Source of the DNA: CAYQVW01 sp964421245
GTDB taxonomy: Bacteria > Margulisbacteria > WOR-1 > XYC2-FULL-46-14
Assembly (NCBI GenBank): GCA_964421245.1
Contig: CAYQVW010000009.1
Span: 1-64,000, forward strand
Direction: 5' to 3'
Length of the DNA: 64,000 nucleotides
The notes below the pieces were generated by a model, which worked only from the letters and a program-made list of their open reading frames with translations, did no database searches and was not told the origin of the DNA. The position numbers and the translations under genes were made by a program. Shown here piece by piece: positions 24,738-32,822 of the stretch. Positions within the stretch are counted from its first letter, which is position 1. Each line of letters starts with the position of its first letter.

Positions 24738-25826
24738 TCACCTCTTTCCCATTACTTTATACGTTGTAATGGGAGATTTAATACCCTTTACGGTAATTTC
24801 TCCAACTTTATCATAGCTAAAACTTTTTTCAGTTAAACTTTGCGTTCTATGCCCTACCAAGATATCCCCCGGTTGTGCTTCAGTACATAAGCGAAAAGCA
24901 ACATTAACCTGATTACCAATTACGGTATAATCCAGACGATCTTCTGGCCCAATATTTCCGACAGTAACATAACCGGTAACTATTCCAATTGCAACACGCA
25001 GATCATGTCCGGCCACCTGCCAATTCTTTCTTAATTCTTCTACCTTTTTCTGCATTTCAACACCCATTTCAACTGCCCGTTTGGCATGGTCTTCTTGTGG
25101 AATCGGATCACCAAAGAAAATCAATATTCCATCACCTAGAAACTTATCAAGTGTTCCACCATACTTAAAGGTAATTTTACTCATTTCAGAAAAATATTCA
25201 TTTAATAGATTGATAACATCCTCCGGTTCAGAAACTTCGGAAATCCCGGTAAAGTTATCAATATCCGATACAAAGATAGTCAGAAGCTTACGACTGTTAG
25301 AAAGTTTGGCCCCACCATTTTTCATAATTGATTTAACTACCAGCGGAGAGAAATATCTTTCTAGTTGTTTTGATGCTTGGACCATTTCAACCTGATCTGC
25401 CACCTTCTTCTCTAACCCCTGGTTAAGTTCTTGTAATTCTTTTTGAGCCATGCGTAGTTTGAGCATATTTCTAACGCGAGAGAGCAATTCTTGGTGTTCA
25501 AACGGCTTAGGAAGATATTCGTCTGCGCCAAGCTCAAGTCCTTTTAGAATATCTTCTGTTCCAGAGCGGGCACTTACAATGATTATTGGTATAAGCTTGG
25601 TCTTATCATTTGCCTTAAGTTTTTCACAAACTTGGAAACCGTCCATCTTTGGCATCATTACATCTAGTAGGATCAGGTCAGGAAGGTTTAGTTCAACCAT
25701 CTTTAGGGCTTCTTCACCGTCAAAGGCTTCGGCAACATCGTAGTTTTGAGTAGCCAATCGAGCCTTCATTATTTGTACATTCTGCGGATTATCGTCTACT
25801 ACCAAAATCTTTGGTCGATCACTCAT
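24738..25826 (-). CDS. Response regulator with class III adenylate/guanylate cyclase output
   Basis: This 362-residue protein starts at MSDRPKILVVDD, chosen over an ATG 26 codons upstream because a GGAGAG site precedes it and the longer N-terminus would be translated repeat DNA. The receiver spans residues 1-120 (phospho-Asp in LILLDVMMPKMDG), then a coiled coil. The cyclase domain starts at TIFVSDIDNFT, followed by GGTLDKFLGDGILIFFGDP and DYTVIGNQVNVAFRL with the transition-state Asn and Arg. The lysine in DKFLGD favours ATP as substrate. Phosphorylation would gate cAMP synthesis. Confidence 0.88.
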   Translation of the reverse strand: MSDRPKILVVDDNPQNVQIMKARLATQNYDVAEAFDGEEALKMVELNLPDLILLDVMMPKMDGFQVCEKLKANDKTKLIPIIIVSARSGTEDILKGLELGADEYLPKPFEHQELLSRVRNMLKLRMAQKELQELNQGLEKKVADQVEMVQASKQLERYFSPLVVKSIMKNGGAKLSNSRKLLTIFVSDIDNFTGISEVSEPEDVINLLNEYFSEMSKITFKYGGTLDKFLGDGILIFFGDPIPQEDHAKRAVEMGVEMQKKVEELRKNWQVAGHDLRVAIGIVTGYVTVGNIGPEDRLDYTVIGNQVNVAFRLCTEAQPGDILVGHRTQSLTEKSFSYDKVGEITVKGIKSPITTYKVMGKR

Positions 25827-25840
25827 CTTCCCACTCTCCT

Positions 25841-25868
25841 TTTGGATTTTGAAATTTGAGCTTTGGAT
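25841..25868. repeat. 28-bp tetra-heptamer element upstream of the cyclase gene
   Basis: Units TTTGGAT, TTTGAAA, TTTGAGC and TTTGGAT lie 14 nt before the chosen start, within the untranslated leader. Confidence 0.7.
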
Positions 25869-25916
25869 TTGTAAATATATGGTATTATATACCAAATAAA
25901 CCAAAAGGAGAAGACA

Positions 25917-26642
25917 ATGCTTGGTGGATACGAAATGAAAGATGTCCCAAAATTTATTAAATATCAGTACTCCTTTGAACCTGAAGGAGGACCAAAAAAG
26001 GAATTTACAGTAACGCTTGATGGAGCAACCCTAAATCGAATTGACGATCAGCAGAAAGATAACCCAGAGTGGACTAAGCTAGACTACATGCAGTGCAGCA
26101 ACTGCCCTTACAATATAAAAGATAGACCGTTTTGCCCAATCGCATCCGGATTAGTTAATATTATTGAAACTTTTAAGGACACTGTCTCTCATCATGTTGG
26201 ATTAATTACCGTAACTACTAATGAAAGAACCATTAGCAAGCGTACCGCCATGCAAGACGGGATAAGCTCTCTGATCGGCATATTTATGGTAACCTCTGGC
26301 TGTTCTGTTATGGATAAAATAAAACCGATGGTACGCTATCACCTCCCTTTTGCATCTATTAATGAGACAATCTATCGGGCAACCTCGATGTATCTGCTTG
26401 GGCAATATTTTGTTAAAAAAGAAGATAAAGCTCCTGATTGGGAATTAAAAGAACTTACAAAAACTTATAAAGAAATTGCAAAACTAAATCGCGATATTAG
26501 CCAAAGAATCCGCAGCGCCTCAAATGAGGATGCTAGTATTAATGCTCTGGTAATTCTCGATGTATTTGCCAAGATGCTCCCCTTCTCAATTGATGACACC
26601 CTAAAGAAACTCGAGTACCTTTTTGCCGATTATTTAGAATAA
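25917..26642 (+). CDS. Conserved cytoplasmic protein with a Cys-rich motif (unknown function)
   Basis: This 241-residue soluble protein has a metal- or Fe-S-type cysteine motif around residue 60, CSNCPYNIKDRPFCPIA, then a stretch with HHVGLITVTTNERT. The C-terminal half is helical. I recognise the pattern as a conserved uncharacterised family found next to signalling genes, but cannot name its activity. AGGAG precedes the ATG. It is followed after 1 nt by a sensor kinase, so it may be the sensory partner. The promoter region shared with the divergent cyclase contains an inverted repeat, TGGTAT-TAT-ATACCA. Confidence 0.6.
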   Translation: MLGGYEMKDVPKFIKYQYSFEPEGGPKKEFTVTLDGATLNRIDDQQKDNPEWTKLDYMQCSNCPYNIKDRPFCPIASGLVNIIETFKDTVSHHVGLITVTTNERTISKRTAMQDGISSLIGIFMVTSGCSVMDKIKPMVRYHLPFASINETIYRATSMYLLGQYFVKKEDKAPDWELKELTKTYKEIAKLNRDISQRIRSASNEDASINALVILDVFAKMLPFSIDDTLKKLEYLFADYLE

Positions 26643-26643
26643 T

Positions 26644-27903
26644 ATGTTTTCTATATTCAACAAACAAAAAGATTTTCGTAAAATATTAACTAAAATATCC
26701 TCTCAACTTGCAACTGCAGTTGATGCAAACGATCTAGCAGACATGGTCTTTAAAGCTTTAGCAGAAGATTTCAAAATTAACAACACTGCCTTTTATTTAA
26801 TTGAGAACTTTGGAAAAAAAGAGATTAAAGAAGAAAATGATTACAAAATAGTAAAAAATGCCCGCCTTGCAGAGCCAGCGGCGAGGCAGGACAAACTCTT
26901 GCATCTCCCAGAAACACTGACCATCGACCACAGCCTGCTGCAGGAATTAGAAGACAAAAAAGAGACCATCAATAGACATAATAAAAACGAACTTGGAATT
27001 GATATCGCAATCCCCTGTTTTGAAGATAATAAACTAATTGCATTTTTACTAATAAAAAGAAAAGAAGCAAAATTTAAAAACGAAGAGATCGATCTATTTA
27101 ATATAATCGCAGCTCAAATCACACTGGTACTTGAGCGAATTAAGCCATACGAACAAATTCAAGCCGACCTTAAAAGGATGCTCAAAAGTGCGGAGGAAAA
27201 AGCTCACTTAGCCGGTTTTGCTACCTTAACCCAAGGATTAGCACATGAATTGCGCAACCCACTTGCAATCCTCCTAAGCCGAGCAGAACTAGTAAAAAAA
27301 CAGATCGATAATAAAGAATCTGTCTTAAAGTTTGCCGATATGACTATTCGCAATATCGAAAGACTATTAAAAATAATCGAAACTATGCTCCATTTTGGCG
27401 GCAACAAAACAACAACCAAAGAAAAAGTAAACATAAATGAAACCCTAGAAGAGATATTGTTACTAACCGAAGGAGAATGTAAAAACAAAGAGATAAAAGT
27501 TCAAAAAGAATTAAATAGCAACCTTAAGATCAAGGGAGATGAAGCCCAATTCAACGAAATTCTATTAAATCTAGTTCTAAATGCAATTCAATCAATGGAA
27601 AAATCAGAAATAAAAAATCTTACTATTAAAACTAGCAATAATAAAATCTCATCAAAGGAGGGATTAAAAGAAGCGGTTGAGATAATAATTCAAGATACCG
27701 GTTGTGGAATCAACAAAGAGAATCTGTCAAAAATATTTAATCCATTTTATACAACCAAGACAAACGGAGTTGGACTTGGGCTCTCAATAACCAAAAGAAT
27801 GATCGAAGACTATAACGGCTTACTCAATATAAAGAGTGAAAAAGAAACTGGCACCCAAGTTACAATAACTATACCTTTATCTCTCGGCGCAAAAAGTAAT
27901 TAA
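26644..27903 (+). CDS. Soluble sensor histidine kinase
   Basis: This 419-residue kinase has a GAF-like N-terminal sensor (about 10-170), the H-box TLTQGLAHELRNPLAILLSR and the N-box LLNLVLNAIQSM. G boxes are IQDTGCGI and TNGVGLGLSITKRMI. It has no membrane segment, so it senses an intracellular cue. A GC-rich repeat is translated in frame inside the sensor (RLAEPAARQ), in a loop before LLHLPETLTI. It ends in a 35-bp convergent overlap with the DUF1622 gene. Confidence 0.9.
   Translation: MFSIFNKQKDFRKILTKISSQLATAVDANDLADMVFKALAEDFKINNTAFYLIENFGKKEIKEENDYKIVKNARLAEPAARQDKLLHLPETLTIDHSLLQELEDKKETINRHNKNELGIDIAIPCFEDNKLIAFLLIKRKEAKFKNEEIDLFNIIAAQITLVLERIKPYEQIQADLKRMLKSAEEKAHLAGFATLTQGLAHELRNPLAILLSRAELVKKQIDNKESVLKFADMTIRNIERLLKIIETMLHFGGNKTTTKEKVNINETLEEILLLTEGECKNKEIKVQKELNSNLKIKGDEAQFNEILLNLVLNAIQSMEKSEIKNLTIKTSNNKISSKEGLKEAVEIIIQDTGCGINKENLSKIFNPFYTTKTNGVGLGLSITKRMIEDYNGLLNIKSEKETGTQVTITIPLSLGAKSN
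26861..26890. repeat. GC-rich dispersed repeat inside the sensor kinase
   Basis: A strongly GC-rich 30-bp island in AT-rich coding DNA. Its reverse complement shares CTGCCTCGCCG, GGCTC and GGCGGG with the element at 31313-31350. Confidence 0.7.
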
Positions 27904-28198
27904 GAGTAGTTCTTATTGCAACGATTGCAGCAAGCATTCCAATCCCCTGCCAACTAGGAGTTAAAACAGTACCTAGAATATCTGCAGCGATAAATATTTC
28001 AAGTCCTAAAATCAGATTAACACCCAACCCCTGCCTAATGTGTACAACATTCTCTACCATCTTCTTTTGATCCACCTCAAACAAAACTCTTAAAAGATAG
28101 TTAAAAACTGCCCGCGCAACCCCATAGACAATTACACCTGTACCAATTGTATGAATAACCACAATAATTAAACGAAAAACTGAATATAATTCTGTCAT
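27869..28198 (-). CDS. DUF1622 membrane protein
   Basis: This 109-residue protein has two or three membrane helices (FRLIIVVIHTIGTGVIVYGVAR, LILGLEIFIAADILGTVL, GMLAAIVAIRTTLNYFL). Family length and the motif LGLEIFIAADIL fit DUF1622, which has no known function. It follows the arginine decarboxylase gene by 10 bp and is probably the last gene of that operon. Confidence 0.8.
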   Translation of the reverse strand: MTELYSVFRLIIVVIHTIGTGVIVYGVARAVFNYLLRVLFEVDQKKMVENVVHIRQGLGVNLILGLEIFIAADILGTVLTPSWQGIGMLAAIVAIRTTLNYFLRREIKV

Positions 28199-28208
28199 AA
28201 ATCCCCCT

Positions 28209-28790
28209 TCAGTTATCTAAAATTAAAACCGCGGCCGCTAAAACCGTGGTCCAAACACCACGTTGTCCAATGGCCGACTGCGTAATATTGGTGGTGCGAA
28301 CTATCTGATCAGAAAGCTTCCAGGTCTCTTGTCGCTCGTCATAATCAACACTTTCGTCATACTCAATACCAAGTGTTGTAGCTAGCATTTGAGCCGCCAT
28401 ATCTTCTGCGTAACTACCACACTCTTCATCTGTCTGCCCCCAAGAGTGGTGTTCACTTAAATAACCGTAACTATTTTTATCTGCCGGAAGCGCAAGTCCA
28501 ACTGAAGATGAGATTAATCGATGAGATTCATCTGTTTGGTTTCGTGACATAACAATAAAGGTGATCTCACCTGGTTTAATTGTTTGCAGACCTTGTTCTC
28601 TTGAGATCATTTTAGCCCCAGGAGGGAAGATGCTTGAAACCTGAACATAATTTACCGCTTGAATACCAGCAGCCCTAAGTGCCATCTCAAAAGATACCAA
28701 CTTTTCTCTGTGACGCCCTACCCCTTTTGTCAAAAAAAGTTTGTCTGGAACAAAAATATTTTTCTTTTCCGGCACAATTATATCAGCCAA
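28209..28790 (-). CDS. pdaD: Pyruvoyl-dependent arginine decarboxylase
   Basis: This 193-residue proenzyme has the self-cleavage site YVQVSSIFPPGA; cleavage between Ser52 and Ser53 would give the pyruvoyl group. SVGLALP, GYLSEHH and the C-terminal conserved region are present. It converts arginine to agmatine, the first step to putrescine or spermidine. It overlaps the upstream radical SAM gene by 8 bp in a long operon with a KamA-type aminomutase, suggesting polyamine or amino-acid derivative metabolism. Confidence 0.9.
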   Translation of the reverse strand: MADIIVPEKKNIFVPDKLFLTKGVGRHREKLVSFEMALRAAGIQAVNYVQVSSIFPPGAKMISREQGLQTIKPGEITFIVMSRNQTDESHRLISSSVGLALPADKNSYGYLSEHHSWGQTDEECGSYAEDMAAQMLATTLGIEYDESVDYDERQETWKLSDQIVRTTNITQSAIGQRGVWTTVLAAAVLILDN

Positions 28791-29535
28791 TTCCTGGTCT
28801 CCTTCTCTTTATATCTTTTTCATCCAAGGGACTAACCTCTACCTTTTTAGCAGAATAAATTGATTTGGTCAACAACGGTTTGAATAACTCTTCCACTTTC
28901 TCTATCTCTTCTTTTGATAAAGCCTTTTCGGCACAATCGCGAGTAGGAGTTCCGATATAAACAATTCTAGGATTAATCTCTTTTGCTAATCGCGCAATAT
29001 TTGCTGCATCATCAATGTTCTTTTGGGTTATCATAACCTGCAAAGCTAACCCTTGTTTAAAATTTTTGATCCCTTCAATTATTCTAGCAAGATCAACATC
29101 TCCTCCCGGTTGGTTCATCTTTTTCAAAACGGTATCAGATGCTGCATCCAATTTTGCAATCACCAGATCAATTGATTTTAAATCTTCTTGAACTTTTGGG
29201 TCAGACATGGTTGTAGAGTTAGTTAGCAATGCAATCGGTTTACTTGATCTCTTCTTAATCTCTTGTGCAACTTCTCCGATATTTAAAGCCAGAGTCGGCT
29301 CTCCGGTTCCGGAAAAGGTTATGTAGTCATATTCTAAATCTTTTGGCAGGGATTCGAATTCTTTTATTATTTCATCAGTCGGAATAAAAACCTTTCTCAA
29401 AAGAGTTTTGGCATTACCATTCCCAACCTGGCAATAGAGACAATCAAAGGAACAATATTTGTCTCCCGATATCAGATCAACCCCTAAAGATCGACCTAAT
29501 CGCCATGATGCTACGGGACCATATATATATTTCAT
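28783..29535 (-). CDS. Radical SAM protein (COG0731 type)
   Basis: This 250-residue protein opens MKYIYGPVASWRLGRSLGVD and has the 4Fe-4S motif CSFDCLYC. The SAM-binding ITFSGTGEPTL and later LLTNSTTM follow. The family includes proteins annotated as Fe-S oxidoreductases with unknown substrates, and it resembles the catalytic half of the wybutosine enzymes. Its ATG lies at the stop of the next radical SAM gene upstream. Confidence 0.85.
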   Translation of the reverse strand: MKYIYGPVASWRLGRSLGVDLISGDKYCSFDCLYCQVGNGNAKTLLRKVFIPTDEIIKEFESLPKDLEYDYITFSGTGEPTLALNIGEVAQEIKKRSSKPIALLTNSTTMSDPKVQEDLKSIDLVIAKLDAASDTVLKKMNQPGGDVDLARIIEGIKNFKQGLALQVMITQKNIDDAANIARLAKEINPRIVYIGTPTRDCAEKALSKEEIEKVEELFKPLLTKSIYSAKKVEVSPLDEKDIKRRRPGIG

Positions 29536-30239
29536 TAAACTCCTCTAAGAATAGTATTCTTTATGTGTTTTTTAGAAATCTCAACCATTTTTTCAAGTTG
29601 ATCTCTTTCGTAAGGCTTAACTTTTACCAAAGACGGATCAAGGGTCTCTTTTGGAACAAATTGCTGCAGGGCAAATTTTTGTGCTCCAGCAATTGATTTT
29701 GCCAAATCCTCAATATCTTTTTCATTAAGTAACGTTGGAACAACTGTGGTTCTAAATTCATAAGGTAATCCTGATGTCATGACAATTCTAATACTTTTCA
29801 TAATATTGTTTATGTCTGTCTTTATTCCAGAAAGCTTATTATATCGCACGTCCAACGGTCCTTTAAGATCCATTGCAATATAGTCAACTAAATTATCTGC
29901 AATTGCTCTCTGAATAACATCAGGAAATGCCCCATTTGTATCTAACTTGACCCTAAACCCTTGACCCTTGACCCTAATAATAAATTCAAATAGTCCATTC
30001 TTCTCGTGCAAACAAGGTTCTCCTCCGGTTAAACAGATGCCGTCAATAAAATCCTTATGTTCTTTCAGATAACTTTCAATTTTTTCAATAGAAATAAGAT
30101 CAAATTGCTTTGGATCTTCTATCAAACCAGCATTATGGCAAAATGGGCAGCGAAAATTACAGTTTGGCGCGTAGACAACTGCACAAACCTTACCATCCCA
30201 ATCCAAAAACGATGTTTCTTGAAACCCTCTAATTTCCAT
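29535..30239 (-). CDS. Glycyl-radical/anaerobic RNR activase-type radical SAM protein
   Basis: This 234-residue protein starts at MEIRGFQETSFLDWDGKV; an in-frame ATG 23 codons earlier is rejected because this start gives the normal family N-terminus and an 11-bp overlap with yggS. Motifs are CNFRCPFCHN (4Fe-4S) and GICLTGGEPCL. VKLDTNGAFPDV, ALLNxxD-type and AGAQKFALQQFVP follow. It matches the NrdG-like activating enzymes annotated as anaerobic ribonucleotide reductase activators. A 28-bp repeat is read in frame as RVKGQGFRVK just before LDTNG. Confidence 0.87.
   Translation of the reverse strand: MEIRGFQETSFLDWDGKVCAVVYAPNCNFRCPFCHNAGLIEDPKQFDLISIEKIESYLKEHKDFIDGICLTGGEPCLHEKNGLFEFIIRVKGQGFRVKLDTNGAFPDVIQRAIADNLVDYIAMDLKGPLDVRYNKLSGIKTDINNIMKSIRIVMTSGLPYEFRTTVVPTLLNEKDIEDLAKSIAGAQKFALQQFVPKETLDPSLVKVKPYERDQLEKMVEISKKHIKNTILRGV
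29947..29974. repeat. 28-bp tetra-heptamer element in the activase gene
   Basis: Units on the plus strand are TTGACCC, TAAACCC, TTGACCC and TTGACCC; in the gene sense this is GGGTCAA-type and in frame. Confidence 0.85.
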
Positions 30240-30867
30240 AATTTCTCTCACCAAATATGGCCGTTCCAATACGAACCAGATTCGCCCCTTCTTCAATCGC
30301 GACCTCATAAGAAGAAGACATGCCCATTGATAATATTTCTAAATTTCCAATTTGATCAAACACTTTCTTTGTTTCGACAAAATATGGGCGGACAACCTCT
30401 GGATTGTCAGAAAATGGCCCCATCGTCATCAAGCCCTTTATTTTAACATTTTTAAGTTCAGAAATTTGTTGGATTAACTGATCAACTTTTTCAGGATACA
30501 CCCCGGCCTTCTGTTCTTCTCGCCCACTATTAACCTCAATCAAAATCGGCATTACTTTGCCAATCTTTGCACATTGCTTATCAATCTCTTTAGCTAGCTT
30601 CATTGAATCAACGGTCTCAATCATATCGAATAACTGAACTGCTTTCTTAACCTTGTTGGTTTGTAAGTGTCCTATAAAATGAACCTTGACCCTTGGAACT
30701 TGCCCCTTGACCCTATCCCATTCCTGAACATAATTCTCCCCTACTATAGTAATACCAGCCTCAATGGCCTCTTTAATTTCTTCAGGAGTTCTGGTCTTTG
30801 CAGCAGCAACTAATTTTACATTGGGAGGTAACTCGGATAATATCTTTTTAACGTTTTCTTTGATCAT
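30229..30867 (-). CDS. yggS: PLP homeostasis protein YggS/YlmE
   Basis: This 212-residue alanine-racemase-fold barrel has LVAAAKTRTPEEI with the PLP lysine, GENYVQEW, HFIGHLQTNK and MTMGPFSDNPE. GMSSSYEVAIEEGANLVRIGTAIFG is also present. It buffers PLP and affects amino-acid pools. A 28-bp repeat is translated as RVKGQVPRVK between GENYVQEWD and VHFIGHLQ. It overlaps both neighbours by 11-20 bp. Confidence 0.95.
   Translation of the reverse strand: MIKENVKKILSELPPNVKLVAAAKTRTPEEIKEAIEAGITIVGENYVQEWDRVKGQVPRVKVHFIGHLQTNKVKKAVQLFDMIETVDSMKLAKEIDKQCAKIGKVMPILIEVNSGREEQKAGVYPEKVDQLIQQISELKNVKIKGLMTMGPFSDNPEVVRPYFVETKKVFDQIGNLEILSMGMSSSYEVAIEEGANLVRIGTAIFGERNYGN
30686..30713. repeat. 28-bp tetra-heptamer element in yggS
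   Basis: Units on the plus strand are TTGACCC, TTGGAAC, TTGCCCC and TTGACCC, read in frame. Confidence 0.85.
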
Positions 30868-31783
30868 TTGATATCATTTCTAATAAAATCAATGCAACTT
30901 GCTTGCTATAGCGTTTTGAGATATTAAGCGGATCTAAACCGGGCCAACCCCAACAAGCGGTGTGTATAACACCTTCTACTTCATAAGAAATATTATCCAA
31001 TGAAGTCGGATGCATGGACTCGATTGGGGACTGGCCGGCAGGATTAGCAACTAAATCCGTGATAACCGCACCCTTTTTAAAAAGCTTGAGCATCTCTTTT
31101 TTAATTAAAATCACTTTACCACGCTTATCCATTGGCCAATTAAGACCGTTAACCAAAATATCACACCCTGGAATATGTTTTTCCATCTCATAAATATCTT
31201 TTTTATTCAAAATAGTTACTTTTGCAAACTTTCTGGCGGCCGCCTTGATCGCCCCATAAGCAACCATGCCATACCCCATTACTTTGACAACACATTTTTC
31301 AGGATTTCCCTTCTGCCTCGCCGGCTCGCCTCGCGAAGCGGGCAGGCGGGTCCATAATTCAAAACCCTTCTCCATTCCAAGCCGCCCTGTATCCTCTAAT
31401 GCCTCAATTCTTCTTCTTCCCAAAGAATCCTTAATTTCTCCCATTGAAATACCATCAATCTTGTATCTATCAAGAAGTTTCTTTAGCTCCGGTTGTCCCG
31501 GCAAGTGAAGCATAGATAAAATAGAGCTTCCCGGCTTCATTAATTTTAATTCTTCTTCATTCGGCTCTTTTAGCCTAACAACAAGATCGCAAGAATAGAC
31601 CTCTTTACGAGAAACAACAGATGCTTTGGCCTTCTTATACTCTTCATCGCTTACACCAATTCCCAAACCAGCCCCTTCCTCAACAAAAACATTGGATATT
31701 CCTTTTATATCTTCTGGAAGAAGAATTACACGTTTTTCCTGAGGACGATTTTCAGAAGCGACACCGATTTTCATTTTAGACAT
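30848..31783 (-). CDS. Alanine dehydrogenase/PNT-family protein
   Basis: This 311-residue protein starts at MSKMKIG (31783) or MKIG (31774); the former overlaps the kamA-type stop by 8 bp and neither has a clear ribosome site. It has ASENRPQEKRVILLPEDI, VRLKEPN, SMLHLPGQ, then VVKVMGYGMVAYGAIKAA as nucleotide-binding region. The pattern is that of the AlaDh/PNT superfamily, nearer to the shorter N5-(carboxyethyl)ornithine synthase/lysine-type members than to alanine dehydrogenase. A GC-rich repeat is translated as RLPASRGEPARQ before the Rossmann fold. Substrate unknown. Confidence 0.65.
   Translation of the reverse strand: MSKMKIGVASENRPQEKRVILLPEDIKGISNVFVEEGAGLGIGVSDEEYKKAKASVVSRKEVYSCDLVVRLKEPNEEELKLMKPGSSILSMLHLPGQPELKKLLDRYKIDGISMGEIKDSLGRRRIEALEDTGRLGMEKGFELWTRLPASRGEPARQKGNPEKCVVKVMGYGMVAYGAIKAAARKFAKVTILNKKDIYEMEKHIPGCDILVNGLNWPMDKRGKVILIKKEMLKLFKKGAVITDLVANPAGQSPIESMHPTSLDNISYEVEGVIHTACWGWPGLDPLNISKRYSKQVALILLEMISNDQRKR
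31313..31350. repeat. GC-rich dispersed repeat in the AlaDh-like gene
   Basis: A 38-bp GC-rich island with CTGCC/GGCAG arms, related to the one at 26861-26890. Both are read in frame as RL...EPA(A)RQ. Confidence 0.75.
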
Positions 31784-32822
31784 CCATATGAGTGAATTTT
31801 TTTTCTTCAAAATTGCGGTAAATATACTTCTTTCCTTTTTTCTTAACTAAATAATCTGGGGAAAGAGGTATTTTTCCACCACCATTTTCAATATCTAAAA
31901 TAAGTTTTGGGACAGCTAATCCAGATGTATGGCCTATAACCTTTCTCATTATTTTCAAAGCCTGATCAATTGAAACCCTAAAGTGATGAGACCCTTCAAC
32001 AGCATCTGGAATATAAATATAATATGGACGAACTAATATTTTGAGTAATTTCTCATTAAGCTCAATTAAAGTCTTTGGGTTATCATTTACCCCTTTTAGC
32101 AAAACAGACTGATTCCCCATTAAAATCCCATGATCTGTTAGCAGTTTACAGGCTTTCGTCGCTTCTTTGGTTATTTCTCGAGGATGGTTAAAATGGGTCA
32201 AAAAATAGAGTGGTTGATATTTTTTGAGCATCTTACAAAGCTTGGGCGTTATTCTTTGTGGAAGAGTACAAGGTGTTCTCGAATCAATTCTAACAATTTC
32301 TACATGCTTTATCTTTTTTAACTCTTTAAGATAACGCTCTATTTTACTATCATCCAGAAGCAATGGATCTCCTCCAGAAATAATAACATCCCTGACTTTC
32401 TTTTTTGCTTTGATATACTTTATTGCTCTATTAAAATCTTTATCTGACAAAGTGGCATACTTCTTCCCAACTTTTCTCTTTCTAGTACAAAAGCGGCAGT
32501 ACATTGCACATTTATTTGAGACCAAAAGCAAAACACGATCCGGATAGCGATGAACAACCCCAAAAATCGGGGTATGTTTCTCTTCATTCAGTGGGTCTAA
32601 ATTACCATCTCTATTAATAATCTCTTCTGAATCGGGAATACACTGTTTCCAAATCGGATCATTTTTTTTCTTAATTAAACTCAAATAATAACGATTAACT
32701 AAAAGCGGAAAACGATGAGCAACCTCATCAATATCCCCATTTCCAATCTTTTTAGGATCAATAATTGCGTTTTTAAATAGTTTTTTCCAGTCAGACACCA
32801 ATTCCTCCAATAATCTGTTCAA
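31776..32822 (-). CDS. KamA-family radical SAM aminomutase
   Basis: This 348-residue protein has the cluster motif CAMYCRFCTRKRKVG and DVIISGGDPLLLDD for SAM binding. RIDSRTPCTLPQRIT, NHPREIT, GNQSVLLKGVND, and ILVRPYYIYIPDAVEGSHHFR with PLP contacts follow. It belongs to the lysine 2,3-aminomutase/glutamate 2,3-aminomutase/EpmB group; which substrate cannot be decided by eye. It starts 32 bp inside the deacetylase-like gene and is followed by the AlaDh-like gene. Confidence 0.85.
   Translation of the reverse strand: MNRLLEELVSDWKKLFKNAIIDPKKIGNGDIDEVAHRFPLLVNRYYLSLIKKKNDPIWKQCIPDSEEIINRDGNLDPLNEEKHTPIFGVVHRYPDRVLLLVSNKCAMYCRFCTRKRKVGKKYATLSDKDFNRAIKYIKAKKKVRDVIISGGDPLLLDDSKIERYLKELKKIKHVEIVRIDSRTPCTLPQRITPKLCKMLKKYQPLYFLTHFNHPREITKEATKACKLLTDHGILMGNQSVLLKGVNDNPKTLIELNEKLLKILVRPYYIYIPDAVEGSHHFRVSIDQALKIMRKVIGHTSGLAVPKLILDIENGGGKIPLSPDYLVKKKGKKYIYRNFEEKKFTHMDV

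Noticed and set aside
25850..25880. GAAATTTG followed after 13 nt by TAAATATA, resembling the sigma-28-type spacing
   Set aside because: The first box belongs to a heptamer element and there is no CGA in the second box.
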